DNA of 64,000 bases from assembly GCF_015645385.1 (NCBI RefSeq), contig NZ_JADOET010000001.1, positions 124,001-188,000 of the forward strand, given 5' to 3'. The stretch comes from Winogradskyella marina (lineage in GTDB: Bacteria > Bacteroidota > Bacteroidia > Flavobacteriales > Flavobacteriaceae). Within the stretch, counting starts at the first letter, position 1; the number at the start of each line of letters is the position of its first letter. Of this stretch, positions 47,024-56,290 are shown one piece after another. A program made the position numbers and the translations under genes. Under the pieces are notes generated by a model, which was not told the DNA's origin, made no database searches, and saw only the letters and a program-made list of their open reading frames with translations.

Positions 47024-49264
47024 ATGTCCCAGATCAAATATTACATATTTGTTTTTTTAGCATGTTTTTGTAGTCTTATTTTTGCACAAGAAGCCAGTGT
47101 AGAAGATGAAGACATTCTGTCTTTGAGGCTTAATGAACATATAAATCAAGCAAAATTAGACAGTGATCGAGGCAAGTATTATAGTGCTAAAGACAACCTT
47201 GTAAAAGCCTTAGATATTGCAGTAACAATTGACGATAAATCTAGCCAAGGTAAAACGCATACCAAAATCGCCAAAGTTCAGTTTTTAGTTGGAGAGGAAG
47301 ATCAAGCTACGATTTCTCTTAGTAAAGCAATAAAAATTCAACGCGAAATTGATGATTATGGCAATCTTGCCATTACCTATAATATAAAAGGCGTCATTTT
47401 AAGTACAAAACAAGAATACGACAAAGCTTTAGTGTATTTCAAATCGGCAAGAAACCTTTTTGAGCAAGTAGATTTAGAAGAATATGTCTCAGAAGTTACA
47501 CTGAACGAAGCTAAAGCTCTTATTGCACAAAAAAATTATGAAGATGCTAAATCAAAGCTCGAAAGAACCATAATAATAGCTAAGAAGTACGACCAAAAGC
47601 GTCGTCTGAGTAGTGCTTTGATTCAAAGCGGAAAAGTATATAGTGCACTTCATAATACAAAAATAGCTTTAGCACAAACGGAAGAAGGTTTAACTATTGC
47701 ACAGTCACAAAAGTTAATAGAAAATATAAATGAAGCCTTTGTAACCTTAAGTGATATTCACGAACAAAATGGAAGCTATAAAAGTGCTCATGAATACATT
47801 AAAAAGCATATTCATTTATCAGACTCTATACTAAATGTAAAACGAGAAAATATAACAACAAGTATATCTGGTGAATCTATCAGCAATTACAAGGATGCCG
47901 AAAATGCGCAGTTAAAAGCACAAATAGACGAAGTAAGTGCAGAAAGTGCATTTACCAGAATAACTACAATATTAAGTATTGCATTAATAACAATTTTATC
48001 GTTGTTAACCTTATCGCTGTATAAAAACAATAATATTAGGTTGAACACCAACACTATGCTTCACAAAAAGAATGATGAACTTATTGTTGCAAAAGAAAAA
48101 GCAGAATTAGCCTCTAAAACAAAAGCTAACTTCTTATCTACCGTTACACATGAGTTGCGTACACCGTTGTATGCTGTAACAGGACTTACTAATATGTTAT
48201 TGGATGAAGATCCAAAAGAACATCAAGTGCCACACTTAAAATCCTTAAAGTTTTCTGGAGATTACCTATTAACCTTTATCAACGATATTCTTCAAATTAA
48301 TAAAATTGAAGCCAATAAAGTTGAAATTGACCCAGAACATTTTAATCTTAAAAACAAATTAGAAAATGTTATCTCGGCACTTAGCAATTCTGCTAAGGAT
48401 CAGAATACTAATATTCATTTAGAATATGAAAAAGGGTTACCAGAAACATTTGTTGGTGACCAATTAAAAATTTCCCAAATCTTAATTAACCTACTTGGAA
48501 ATGCTATTAAATTCACAAAAGATGGAGACATCTGGGTGAGAGCTTGTAAAGTTGATCTAAAAGACAACATGTACAAGCTACGCTTCGAAATTGAAGATAA
48601 TGGCATAGGTATTACAAAAGAAAAACAAGACCACATGTTTGAGAGTTTCTCTCAAGGTTCTGTACAGATTAACAGAAAGTATGGAGGTACTGGTTTAGGT
48701 TTATCTATTGTAAAAGGACTAATTCAAATCCTTAAAGGAACAATTCATTTAAAGAGTGAGCTTGGTAAAGGCACAACATTCTATTTTGAAATTCCTTTAG
48801 AGTATGATGAAGTGGTCGACAAAACCGAAGTAGAAGAAGTTAATAAAGCAAATAAGATGGAAGGATTGGATTTAAGCAAGGTTAAGATTCTCATTGTAGA
48901 AGACAACAAAATCAATCAAATGATTACTAAGAAGATTCTGAATAAAATGGATCTTTATTGTGACGTTGTAGACAATGGTGAAGCTGCAGTTGAACAAGTG
49001 CAGAACACAACATACGATGTCGTTTTAATGGATATTCATATGCCAGGTATAAGTGGATTAGAAGCCACAAAAATCATTAGAACTTTCGATAAAGAACTCA
49101 CCATATTTGCCCTAACAGCTGTAACGTTAGAAGATAAAATGCATGAGTTTGGTGACGCTGGTTTTGACGATATTATTTCTAAACCATTCAAGCAAGAAGA
49201 TTTTGAAGACAAATTACACGCAGCACTTTCTGGAGAAAAGATAGTCTCTAGTTTCTTTAGTTAA
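47024..49264 (+). CDS. TPR-containing hybrid sensor histidine kinase/response regulator
   Basis: The 746-residue protein has a signal peptide and a periplasmic TPR region (residues about 30-270, repeats such as LAITYNIKGVILSTKQEYDKALVYFKSA). One membrane helix follows near residue 320, then HisKA with the H-box THELRTPLYAV and HATPase_c (LINLLGNAIKFTKDG). A C-terminal receiver domain carries the phospho-Asp in DVVLMDIHMPG. It lacks an HTH, so its output goes to a separate partner. It ends tail to tail with lpxK, overlapping by eight bases. Confidence 0.93.
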   Translation: MSQIKYYIFVFLACFCSLIFAQEASVEDEDILSLRLNEHINQAKLDSDRGKYYSAKDNLVKALDIAVTIDDKSSQGKTHTKIAKVQFLVGEEDQATISLSKAIKIQREIDDYGNLAITYNIKGVILSTKQEYDKALVYFKSARNLFEQVDLEEYVSEVTLNEAKALIAQKNYEDAKSKLERTIIIAKKYDQKRRLSSALIQSGKVYSALHNTKIALAQTEEGLTIAQSQKLIENINEAFVTLSDIHEQNGSYKSAHEYIKKHIHLSDSILNVKRENITTSISGESISNYKDAENAQLKAQIDEVSAESAFTRITTILSIALITILSLLTLSLYKNNNIRLNTNTMLHKKNDELIVAKEKAELASKTKANFLSTVTHELRTPLYAVTGLTNMLLDEDPKEHQVPHLKSLKFSGDYLLTFINDILQINKIEANKVEIDPEHFNLKNKLENVISALSNSAKDQNTNIHLEYEKGLPETFVGDQLKISQILINLLGNAIKFTKDGDIWVRACKVDLKDNMYKLRFEIEDNGIGITKEKQDHMFESFSQGSVQINRKYGGTGLGLSIVKGLIQILKGTIHLKSELGKGTTFYFEIPLEYDEVVDKTEVEEVNKANKMEGLDLSKVKILIVEDNKINQMITKKILNKMDLYCDVVDNGEAAVEQVQNTTYDVVLMDIHMPGISGLEATKIIRTFDKELTIFALTAVTLEDKMHEFGDAGFDDIISKPFKQEDFEDKLHAALSGEKIVSSFFS

Positions 49265-50255
49265 CAAACGCTTTAACGGCTGCATTAAATTGTGCCGCAT
49301 TATCTATTTTTAATTCAATAGGTAAAAAGAACAACTTATCTTTTAAACTTCCATAACTGCTTAATCTTACATAATCTTTTTCAGTTGTAATTATCAATGA
49401 TTTTGAATTCAATTTTTCAATATCAGACGCTCTAAAATTATAATGATCACCAAATTCCAAATGATCAAACTTTAAGCCTTTTTCTACTAAAAAACGAACC
49501 AATGGTTGTGCATTAGCTATTCCTGTAACTAAAGTAAATTTTGGTAGTGTACTTAGCTCTAAAGCAGCTGATTCTGATACTACATTTTTAGCATAATCAA
49601 CATAACTAAAAAATACTGCCTGATTATCTTTAATACGTAACTTAGAAGCAATTTTAATCTTTTCTGCAGCCGAAATATCTTTATGACACTTTGTGACCAC
49701 AATTAAATCTGCGCGGTTTGCACCAGACCTTGGCTCTCTTAAATTACCCGATGGCAACACAATATCTTTATAATAAAGGTTGTTATATGCGGTTAACAGA
49801 ATATTGAATCCTGCCTTTACTTTTCTGTGTTGAAAAGCATCATCCAATAAAATAACATCGGGCTGATCATCTAAGGTCATAAGTTCTGCAATTCCATTTT
49901 GCCTATCAGCATCAACTGCAACAGTAAGGTCATTAAATTTTCTATGAAACTGAAAAGGTTCGTCGCCAATAGTATCTGCATTTGCCTTGTCGTCTGCTAA
50001 AATAAAACCATTCGTTTTACGCTTATAACCTCTGCTTAATGTGGCCAGTGATTTCTCGTCTTTTAACAAGCGAATTAAATACTCTATCATTGGTGTTTTT
50101 CCCGTTCCACCTGTACTAAGGTTTCCAACGCAAATCACAGGAAAATCATATGACTGAGACGGTTTTACTCCAACATCGTACAACCAATTACGTAACCTAG
50201 TGATTAGGTAATAAATTGGCACAATAGGAAACAATATGATGCGGATAATCTTCAC
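49257..50255 (-). CDS. lpxK: Tetraacyldisaccharide 4'-kinase
   Basis: The 332-residue inner-membrane kinase adds the 4'-phosphate of lipid A. It has the Walker A GNLSTGGTGKTPMIEYLI near residue 45, preceded by an N-terminal membrane-associated helix (IIRIILFPIVPIYYLI), and the DDAFQHRKVKAGFNI motif typical of LpxK. It is a single gene between a convergent kinase gene and a divergent Nif3 gene. Confidence 0.94.
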   Translation of the reverse strand: MKIIRIILFPIVPIYYLITRLRNWLYDVGVKPSQSYDFPVICVGNLSTGGTGKTPMIEYLIRLLKDEKSLATLSRGYKRKTNGFILADDKANADTIGDEPFQFHRKFNDLTVAVDADRQNGIAELMTLDDQPDVILLDDAFQHRKVKAGFNILLTAYNNLYYKDIVLPSGNLREPRSGANRADLIVVTKCHKDISAAEKIKIASKLRIKDNQAVFFSYVDYAKNVVSESAALELSTLPKFTLVTGIANAQPLVRFLVEKGLKFDHLEFGDHYNFRASDIEKLNSKSLIITTEKDYVRLSSYGSLKDKLFFLPIELKIDNAAQFNAAVKAFVN

Positions 50256-50271
50256 GGTTACTAAATTATAT

Positions 50272-50279
50272 TATTTTTG
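50272..50279 (+). promoter_or_regulatory. Bacteroidota -10 box for the Nif3 gene
   Basis: TATTTTTG matches TAnnTTTG, 17 bases before the ATG at 50296. Confidence 0.55.
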
Positions 50280-50295
50280 AAACAAATATACACTT

Positions 50296-51390
50296 ATGAT
50301 TATACAAGACGTAATTAATCACTTGCACAACTTAGCACCTTTAGCTTATGCTGAAGATTTTGACAACGTAGGACTTTTAGTTGGAGATAAAAATCAAGAG
50401 GTTTCAGGTATTCTTGTGACATTAGATACACTCGAAACTGTTGTTGATGAAGCTATTGAGACTAATTGCAATCTTATTGTAAGCTTCCACCCTATTATCT
50501 TTTCAGGCTTAAAAAAATTAACCGGAAAAACATATGTAGAGCGTGTGGTTATAAAAGCGATTCAACATAATATTGCTATATTTTCTATTCATACGGCTTT
50601 AGACAATGCGTTTCAAGGGGTTAATTCTATTATATGTGATCAATTAGGATTAACGAATAAAAAGATTCTCATACCACAATCTGGTACCATTAAAAAATTA
50701 CAAACCTATGTTCCAAAAGTAAATGCAGAAGCCTTAAGAACGGCCTTGTTTAATGCTGGAGCAGGAAATATTGGCAATTACGAATCGTGTAGTTTTAATG
50801 TTGAAGGAGAAGGTACTTACTTAGGAAATGAAAATTCTAATCCTGTTATTGGTACAAAAGGTGAGTTACATACTGAAAAAGAAGTCGCCATTTCTGTAAC
50901 TTTCAAAAAACATTTAGAACCAAACCTATTACAAGCGCTTTTTGATGCACATCCTTATGAAGAAGTTGCTTATGAAATTTCGACCTTAGAAAACACCAAT
51001 CAACATATCGGTATAGGTATGATTGGCGAGCTAAATGACGCTATGAATACAGAGGATTGTCTTAATTTTATAAAAAACAAAATGAATACAGATTGTATTA
51101 GGTATTCAAAATCATTAAATAAACCGATTAAACGCATTGCGGTTTTAGGTGGCTCAGGTAGTTTTGCTATTTCGGCTGCAAAAGCGGCCAATGCTGATAT
51201 TTTAGTCACAGCCGACTTAAAATATCATGATTTTTTTAGAGCCGAAAACGACCTTATTTTGGCAGATATTGGACATTATGAAAGCGAACAGTTCACAAAA
51301 TCGTTTTTAGTAGACTATCTCTCAAAAAAAATCACTAATTTTGCAATCATTTTATCAAAGACAAATACAAATCCGATAAAGTATTTATAA
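50296..51390 (+). CDS. Nif3-like dinuclear metal center protein
   Basis: The 364-residue protein has the Nif3/NGG1p-interacting family features: NVGLLVGD near residue 25, the metal site ISFHPIIF..KKLTGKTY type motif, and the late GHYESEQF. It has the insertion of about 130 residues (PII-like domain, residues about 135-235) found in many bacterial members. The family forms metal-binding hexamers; the enzyme activity, if any, is unknown. It is followed two bases later by the coiled-coil gene. Confidence 0.88.
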   Translation: MIIQDVINHLHNLAPLAYAEDFDNVGLLVGDKNQEVSGILVTLDTLETVVDEAIETNCNLIVSFHPIIFSGLKKLTGKTYVERVVIKAIQHNIAIFSIHTALDNAFQGVNSIICDQLGLTNKKILIPQSGTIKKLQTYVPKVNAEALRTALFNAGAGNIGNYESCSFNVEGEGTYLGNENSNPVIGTKGELHTEKEVAISVTFKKHLEPNLLQALFDAHPYEEVAYEISTLENTNQHIGIGMIGELNDAMNTEDCLNFIKNKMNTDCIRYSKSLNKPIKRIAVLGGSGSFAISAAKAANADILVTADLKYHDFFRAENDLILADIGHYESEQFTKSFLVDYLSKKITNFAIILSKTNTNPIKYL

Positions 51391-51392
51391 TT

Positions 51393-52178
51393 ATGGCAAA
51401 AAAAGCTGAAGTTTCTGTTGAAGAGCGATTAAGAACACTATATGATTTACAATTAATTGACTCTAGAGTAGACGAAATAAGAAATGTCAGAGGAGAACTT
51501 CCATTAGAAGTTAGAGATTTAGAAGACGAAGTTGAAGGGCTTAACTTAAGAATGGATAAGCTAAATGATAGCCTAACTATTATTGATGAAGAGATTAAGG
51601 CTAAGAAAAACTTAATCGAAGAAGCTAAGACTTTAATCAAAAAATATAGTGAGCAGCAGAAAAATGTTAGAAATAACAGAGAATACAACTCACTAACTAA
51701 AGAAGTTGAATTTCAAGAGTTAGAAATTCAATTGGCAGAAAAGCACATTAAAGAATTTAAAGTTCAGATAGAGCAGAAAAAAGAAGTTATTTCTGAAACT
51801 AAAGAGCGTTTAAAAGATCGTACTGCACACTTAAAGCACAAAAAAGGTGAGCTTAACGAAATCTTAAAGGAAACTGAAAAAGAAGAAGAAGCTCTTAACA
51901 ACGAATCTGAAAAGTATCAAAAGAAAATTGATGACCGTTTAGTTAAAGCATACCTCAGAATTAGAAACAACGTTAAAAATGGTTTAGCTGTTGTTGCTAT
52001 TGAGCGTGGTGCTTCTGGTGGTTCTTTCTTTACGATTCCACCTCAAATACAAGTAGAAATTGCTTCTCGTAAAAAAGTAATTACTGACGAACATAGTGGT
52101 CGTATTCTTGTAGATGCTGATTTAGCAGAAGAAGAAAAAGTAAAAATGAATAAATTATTTACTAAACTTAGTAAGTAA
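51393..52178 (+). CDS. Coiled-coil protein of the C4-type zinc ribbon (zf-RING_7) family with the four cysteines lost
   Basis: The 261-residue protein has a long antiparallel coiled coil (about residues 35-180, KLNDSLTIIDEEIKAKKN, NNREYNSLTKEVEFQELEIQLAEKHI) and a C-terminal segment matching the zinc-ribbon end of the family. The expected CxxC pairs are replaced: RGASGGSFFTIPP (Ser208, Ser211) and TDEHSGRIL (Asp232, Ser235). So it probably does not bind zinc there, although the surrounding fold (TIPPQIQVEI, RKKVITDEHSGRILVD) is retained. It is co-transcribed with the Nif3 gene, a conserved pairing. Confidence 0.85.
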   Translation: MAKKAEVSVEERLRTLYDLQLIDSRVDEIRNVRGELPLEVRDLEDEVEGLNLRMDKLNDSLTIIDEEIKAKKNLIEEAKTLIKKYSEQQKNVRNNREYNSLTKEVEFQELEIQLAEKHIKEFKVQIEQKKEVISETKERLKDRTAHLKHKKGELNEILKETEKEEEALNNESEKYQKKIDDRLVKAYLRIRNNVKNGLAVVAIERGASGGSFFTIPPQIQVEIASRKKVITDEHSGRILVDADLAEEEKVKMNKLFTKLSK

Positions 52179-52200
52179 GCATTCAATACATAATATATCT

Positions 52201-52230
52201 AAGCCTTTGCATTTGCAAGGGCTTTTTTTA
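52201..52230 (+). terminator. Terminator after the coiled-coil gene
   Basis: Arms AAGCC.TTGC and GCAAGGGCTT with a short loop and a T-run. Confidence 0.75.
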
Positions 52231-52285
52231 TTTATGTTAATTTTAGAATAGTTGGCTTTAAGGATTTGTATCTTATTACGACTAT

Positions 52286-52301
52286 TAAAAAAAAAAAAAA
52301 T
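52286..52301. repeat. Long A homopolymer upstream of msrA
   Basis: An uninterrupted run of about 14 to 16 A lies about 50 bases before the msrA start. Such runs are prone to slippage and may alter promoter spacing; that is inference. Confidence 0.5.
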
Positions 52302-52349
52302 CAAACTCAGGGTTGTAATGAATAAGACCCTGAAACAAACTCAACATAA

Positions 52350-53012
52350 ATGAAAAAATTGCTCAGCATAATTGCACTTACTGTATTATTCAATTGCCAT
52401 AACCAAGCACAAACAAATCCTAAACAACAAGCTGTTATTGATGCAGAACCTGTTGTAGTTCCATTAAAAGATGGCAAAGCCAGAGCATATTTTGCAAGTG
52501 GTTGTTTTTGGTGTGTTGAAGCCATTTACGAAAGCGTGAAAGGTGTTGAAGAATCTATTTCAGGATATGCAGGTGGATTTACAGAAAACCCAACCTACGA
52601 ACAAAGCAACACAGGACGAACAGGACATGCCGAAGCTGTCGAAATTATTTACGACCCTGAAGTGGTTAGTTTTTCGACCTTAGTCGATGTGTATTTTGGA
52701 TCTCAAAACCCAACTCAAGTAAACGGTCAAGGTCCAGATCATGGCTCACAATATCGTTCTATTATCTTTTATCAAAACGAGGAACAAAAGAAAATCATTG
52801 AAGAAAAAAAAGCAGCACTATCTAAAAGCTTAGATGCAACTATTGCTGCTGAAGTATATCCATTTCAAAAGTTTTGGGTTGGTGAAGATTACCATCAAAA
52901 TTATGAGCGTAGAAACCCCAATAATGGTTACATTAGAAATGTATCTATTCCAAGGCTAAACCGATTTAAAGCTAAATTTCCTGAATTGTTAAAGGATGAT
53001 GAGAAGCATTAA
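52350..53012 (+). CDS. msrA: Peptide-methionine (S)-S-oxide reductase, exported
   Basis: The 220-residue protein has a lipoprotein-like signal (LSIIALTVLFNCHNQA, Cys near residue 16) followed by MsrA with the catalytic motif GCFWCVEAIYESVKGV. It then has YAGGFTENPTYEQ, GHAEAVEIIYDPEVV and HGSQYRSIIFY. It repairs methionine-S-sulfoxide in proteins, here probably in the periplasm or at the outer membrane. It stands alone, ending before a palindromic repeat. Confidence 0.93.
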   Translation: MKKLLSIIALTVLFNCHNQAQTNPKQQAVIDAEPVVVPLKDGKARAYFASGCFWCVEAIYESVKGVEESISGYAGGFTENPTYEQSNTGRTGHAEAVEIIYDPEVVSFSTLVDVYFGSQNPTQVNGQGPDHGSQYRSIIFYQNEEQKKIIEEKKAALSKSLDATIAAEVYPFQKFWVGEDYHQNYERRNPNNGYIRNVSIPRLNRFKAKFPELLKDDEKH

Positions 53013-53026
53013 TATAACCGTAATAG

Positions 53027-53059
53027 CCCTATCAGGTTTTTAAAACTTGACAGGTTTGT
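53027..53059. repeat. Imperfect palindromic repeat between convergent genes
   Basis: Arms around CCTATCAGGTTTT and AAAACTTGACAGG followed by T-rich sequence. It resembles the hairpin at 34728-34761 and likely ends transcripts of msrA and the methyltransferase gene. Confidence 0.6.
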
Positions 53060-53061
53060 TT

Positions 53062-53862
53062 TTATAATTTTGTTGCCTTCAACTCAAAAATTATTGGAAA
53101 CAATTGATTCTTAATGGTATACATTCCTGCTTCCGTTCTTATTAAATCTGGAAACACATCATATGGACTTTCATCATATTCATTGAGGTAATCGATTTGT
53201 AATCCGGCTTCAATTAGAGCATTAACAACGTCGCTTAATCCATGATTCCAACCATATTCCTTACTCACCATTTTTGAAGTTTGATTAGCATAAGTCCCTT
53301 CATACTCCTCATAAATCACCTCATCTTGACTGTAATGATATTTCATTTCGGCTTTGCCATTTGTATAATCAAACATCCAAGCGATAGGGTGAAATTCTAC
53401 AATATAAAACATCCCACCAACTTTTAAACGTTCAGCAATCATTTTTGCCCAAGGTTTTAAATCAGGTAACCAACCAATGGTTCCGTAACTTGTAAATACA
53501 ATATCGAACGTTTCCTTAATATGTTCTGAAGTATCTAAAACATTACAACACACAAACTCAGCATCAAGCTGTAATTCTTTATTTAATTGTTGGGCTAATT
53601 TTACACCTTCATCACTTAAATCTACACCTACACACTTTGCGCCCATTCTACTCCAACTCAGGGTATCTTGACCAAAATGACATTGTAAATGCAGTAACGA
53701 TTTACCTTTTACATCACCTAAAGCCTTCAATTCATAAGGCATCAATGATGTTTTCCCCTTTTTAAAAGCCTCTAAATTATACATATCACTATGTGCATGT
53801 ATGGCTACTTTTTTGTTCCAAGTAGCTCTATTAACTTCAAAATAGTTAGGCTTGTCTTTCAT
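53062..53862 (-). CDS. Class I SAM-dependent methyltransferase
   Basis: The 266-residue cytoplasmic enzyme has the Rossmann SAM-binding motif GKSLLHLQCHFGQDTL near residue 53, and the acidic end of strand 2 (GVDLSDEGV). The motif 4 region reads DIVFTSYGTIGWLPD. The substrate is unknown. Its unusual QCHFGQD glycine-poor loop is common in this subfamily. Confidence 0.85.
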   Translation of the reverse strand: MKDKPNYFEVNRATWNKKVAIHAHSDMYNLEAFKKGKTSLMPYELKALGDVKGKSLLHLQCHFGQDTLSWSRMGAKCVGVDLSDEGVKLAQQLNKELQLDAEFVCCNVLDTSEHIKETFDIVFTSYGTIGWLPDLKPWAKMIAERLKVGGMFYIVEFHPIAWMFDYTNGKAEMKYHYSQDEVIYEEYEGTYANQTSKMVSKEYGWNHGLSDVVNALIEAGLQIDYLNEYDESPYDVFPDLIRTEAGMYTIKNQLFPIIFELKATKL

Positions 53863-53904
53863 GGTTGGTTAATTTAGCCTGCAAATTACTATAACTTTTT
53901 TAAT

Positions 53905-54603
53905 ATGAAATCAATATATCTTAGTCTCATTTGTTTACTTCTTGTTTCAAATTGTAAATCTGACCAACAAAAAACGTCAAAAGAAAACCATAAAGAAGAG
54001 TTTAAAGAATTATCTATCGCAGAAAAAATTGCCAACGCACATGGTTTTGAACAATGGCAAAATGTCTCAGAAGTAAAATTTACCTTTCAAGTAAATAGAG
54101 ATTCTGTTCAAGGAAAAGGTCGTTCATGGACATGGAATCCTAAAGAAAATAAAGTAAAAATGTCAACTAGTGAAACACCCATTGCATATGTTAGACATAA
54201 AATAGACAGCAGTTACATCAGTACTGATAAGGCATTTATTAATGATAAATTCTGGCTACTTGTACCCTTTCAACTGGTATGGGATTCAACAGCAACGATA
54301 TCAGAACCAAAATTTGTAACATCCCCAATTTATAATAAAACCCTAAAATTAATAACGTTAACATATCCTCAGAAAGGCGGTTATACTCCTGGCGATGCTT
54401 ATGACATATATTACGACGACGATTATATAATCCGAGAATGGGCTTATAGAAAAGGAAACTCTGAAGAACCATCACTAAGCACAACGTTTGAAAACTACAA
54501 CGATTACAACGGTATTAAAATAGCTACAGACCATAAAATGGAAGGTGGTAATTGGAATCTAAATTTTACAGCTGTTAAGATTACTTTGGACGACCAGAAA
54601 TAA
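53905..54603 (+). CDS. Hypothetical lipoprotein
   Basis: The 232-residue product has a lipoprotein signal (SLICLLLVSNCKSDQQ, Cys near residue 17) and a beta-rich body with the segments FTFQVNRDSVQGKGRSWTWNPKENKV and ITLTYPQKGGYTPGDAYDIYYDDDYIIREW. The layout resembles lipoproteins of the LolA/LolB-like superfold in Bacteroidota, but I cannot assign it. It is transcribed divergently from the methyltransferase, 42 bases away. Confidence 0.7.
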   Translation: MKSIYLSLICLLLVSNCKSDQQKTSKENHKEEFKELSIAEKIANAHGFEQWQNVSEVKFTFQVNRDSVQGKGRSWTWNPKENKVKMSTSETPIAYVRHKIDSSYISTDKAFINDKFWLLVPFQLVWDSTATISEPKFVTSPIYNKTLKLITLTYPQKGGYTPGDAYDIYYDDDYIIREWAYRKGNSEEPSLSTTFENYNDYNGIKIATDHKMEGGNWNLNFTAVKITLDDQK

Positions 54604-54699
54604 GACCGTATTTTCGTAACCTATAATGTAAGATTCACGTACAGAGTTTCACTTTGATACGTATAGCTTACATTTTCCGCCTTAGGGCGTCTATATATA

Positions 54700-54738
54700 C
54701 AAAACACTTTAGCTATTCTGTTAAAGTGTTTTTTTAGT
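54700..54738. terminator. Bidirectional terminator between lipoprotein and histidine kinase genes
   Basis: Arms AAAACACTTTA and TAAAGTGTTTT with a ten-base loop, followed by T-run; A-run on the other side is short. Confidence 0.75.
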
Positions 54739-56127
54739 TTAATTATTTTCAGAGGTATTTGAAATGTAAAACCTAAAAGAGGTCCCAACACCTATTTCAC
54801 TTTCTAAAACTAAACGTCCACCTAACATTTCAACATACGCTTTTGAAATAGACAATCCAATACCAGATCCATGAAGTGCTTCTCTGTTACCAACATCTAC
54901 TTGATAAAAAGGATTAAAAATAGTTTCTTTTTTATCTTCCGGAATTCCTACACCCGTGTCTTTTATTAAAAACTCTATTTGAGACGCATTAGAATTCACA
55001 TTGCAGTGAAGTAAAATACTATCGCCTTTTGAAGTATATTTTATGGCATTTTCTATTAAATGCTTAAGTACAGCTGTAAGTTTTTCTCTATCTGACTTTA
55101 TGAGTTGTTCTTTTTTCGGAATCTGATTATTCAAAGTAAATTGAACGTTCTTTAATTCTGCTTCATGTAAAAACACTTTATACAAACCTTCAATAATATC
55201 ATTAACATTAAACACGGTGTTTTTAACGGTCATTAGACCCGTTTCAATTTTAGATATGTTTAAAATGTCTGTAATAACATCGAGTAACTCATTACCACTA
55301 CCTTCAATTACTTTAACATACTCTTGGTATTCCTCATCTTGTTTATGATATTCTTTTAAAAGTTCCGCACTACCCAAAATACCATACATTGGTGTTCTAA
55401 TTTCATGGCTCATATTGGTTAAAAAAGCAGATTTTAATTGATCGGATTCCTCTGCTCGCTCTTTAGCAAGAACTACATTTTTATGCTTTTCCAAAAGTTC
55501 TTCCTGTAATTGGTGTTCTTTTAAAAGTGCGTTATGCAAATGGTCTATTAAAAATGAAACCGAAAAAACAGTCCCTAAAATAAATAGGATATTATTTATA
55601 AATACAATTAATAATACATTAAATAGTTCATCTTTAAATATGGGAAATTCAAAAATTTTAAAATAATGGAAGACAAGAATTAACGCATAGCAAATACTCG
55701 AAACCAACACCGTAAACATACCCGCTTTCTTACCACTGTACAGCGTAACTAAAACACAAACCATAAATAACAGGAGTCCACTACTACTTTTTAATCCAAT
55801 AGAAGCAGTTAATGCAAATGCTAGTATAAATAAGTTTATAGAAAACAGGGTTTTCTTAGTGTTAATACTGAGTTTATTATTAAAAAACAGAAAACAAATT
55901 ACAGCGATAGCAGCTGTATCTAAATAAAACACAAACCATTTTTCTAAAATTATAACAGTTATCGCAGTAGAAATATAGGAAAAAACACCTATCGGCAACA
56001 AGATGATCAATATAGAAACAAATAGTTTATTTCTGAAATATGATAATTCATCTTGTCCTTCTTCTTTAGAGAAGTGACTGTATTTAATATACCAGTGATG
56101 ATATGAATACCAAAGGTTCTTCAGCAT
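54739..56127 (-). CDS. Membrane sensor histidine kinase
   Basis: The 462-residue protein has about six N-terminal helices (residues about 30-200), a coil, HisKA with the H-box TNMSHEIRTPMYGIL, and HATPase_c with an N-box (AVLKHLIENAIKYTSKGD), the G1 box DTGVGIPEDKK and the G2 box HGSGIGLSISKAYVEML. It has no receiver domain and no adjacent regulator. It is transcribed divergently from kynU, so the two may share control, but there is no proof of it. Confidence 0.9.
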   Translation of the reverse strand: MLKNLWYSYHHWYIKYSHFSKEEGQDELSYFRNKLFVSILIILLPIGVFSYISTAITVIILEKWFVFYLDTAAIAVICFLFFNNKLSINTKKTLFSINLFILAFALTASIGLKSSSGLLLFMVCVLVTLYSGKKAGMFTVLVSSICYALILVFHYFKIFEFPIFKDELFNVLLIVFINNILFILGTVFSVSFLIDHLHNALLKEHQLQEELLEKHKNVVLAKERAEESDQLKSAFLTNMSHEIRTPMYGILGSAELLKEYHKQDEEYQEYVKVIEGSGNELLDVITDILNISKIETGLMTVKNTVFNVNDIIEGLYKVFLHEAELKNVQFTLNNQIPKKEQLIKSDREKLTAVLKHLIENAIKYTSKGDSILLHCNVNSNASQIEFLIKDTGVGIPEDKKETIFNPFYQVDVGNREALHGSGIGLSISKAYVEMLGGRLVLESEIGVGTSFRFYISNTSENN

Positions 56128-56258
56128 ATATAATTTGTTCGGTTGATTGATTACAATAAATCTACTCAGAAAAAATCAATTATACCAATTATTTCTTCTG
56201 AATTAATTATATTAAAATGACAGCTTAGATACATAATTAAAATATCATTTAATTATGC

Positions 56259-56266
56259 TATTTTTG
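56259..56266 (+). promoter_or_regulatory. Bacteroidota -10 box for kynU
   Basis: TATTTTTG matches TAnnTTTG. The in-frame ATG at 56255 lies before and overlapping the box, so translation more likely starts downstream, at the TTG at 56291. Confidence 0.55.
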
Positions 56267-56290
56267 TTACAATCCGAAAAACATCTTACT

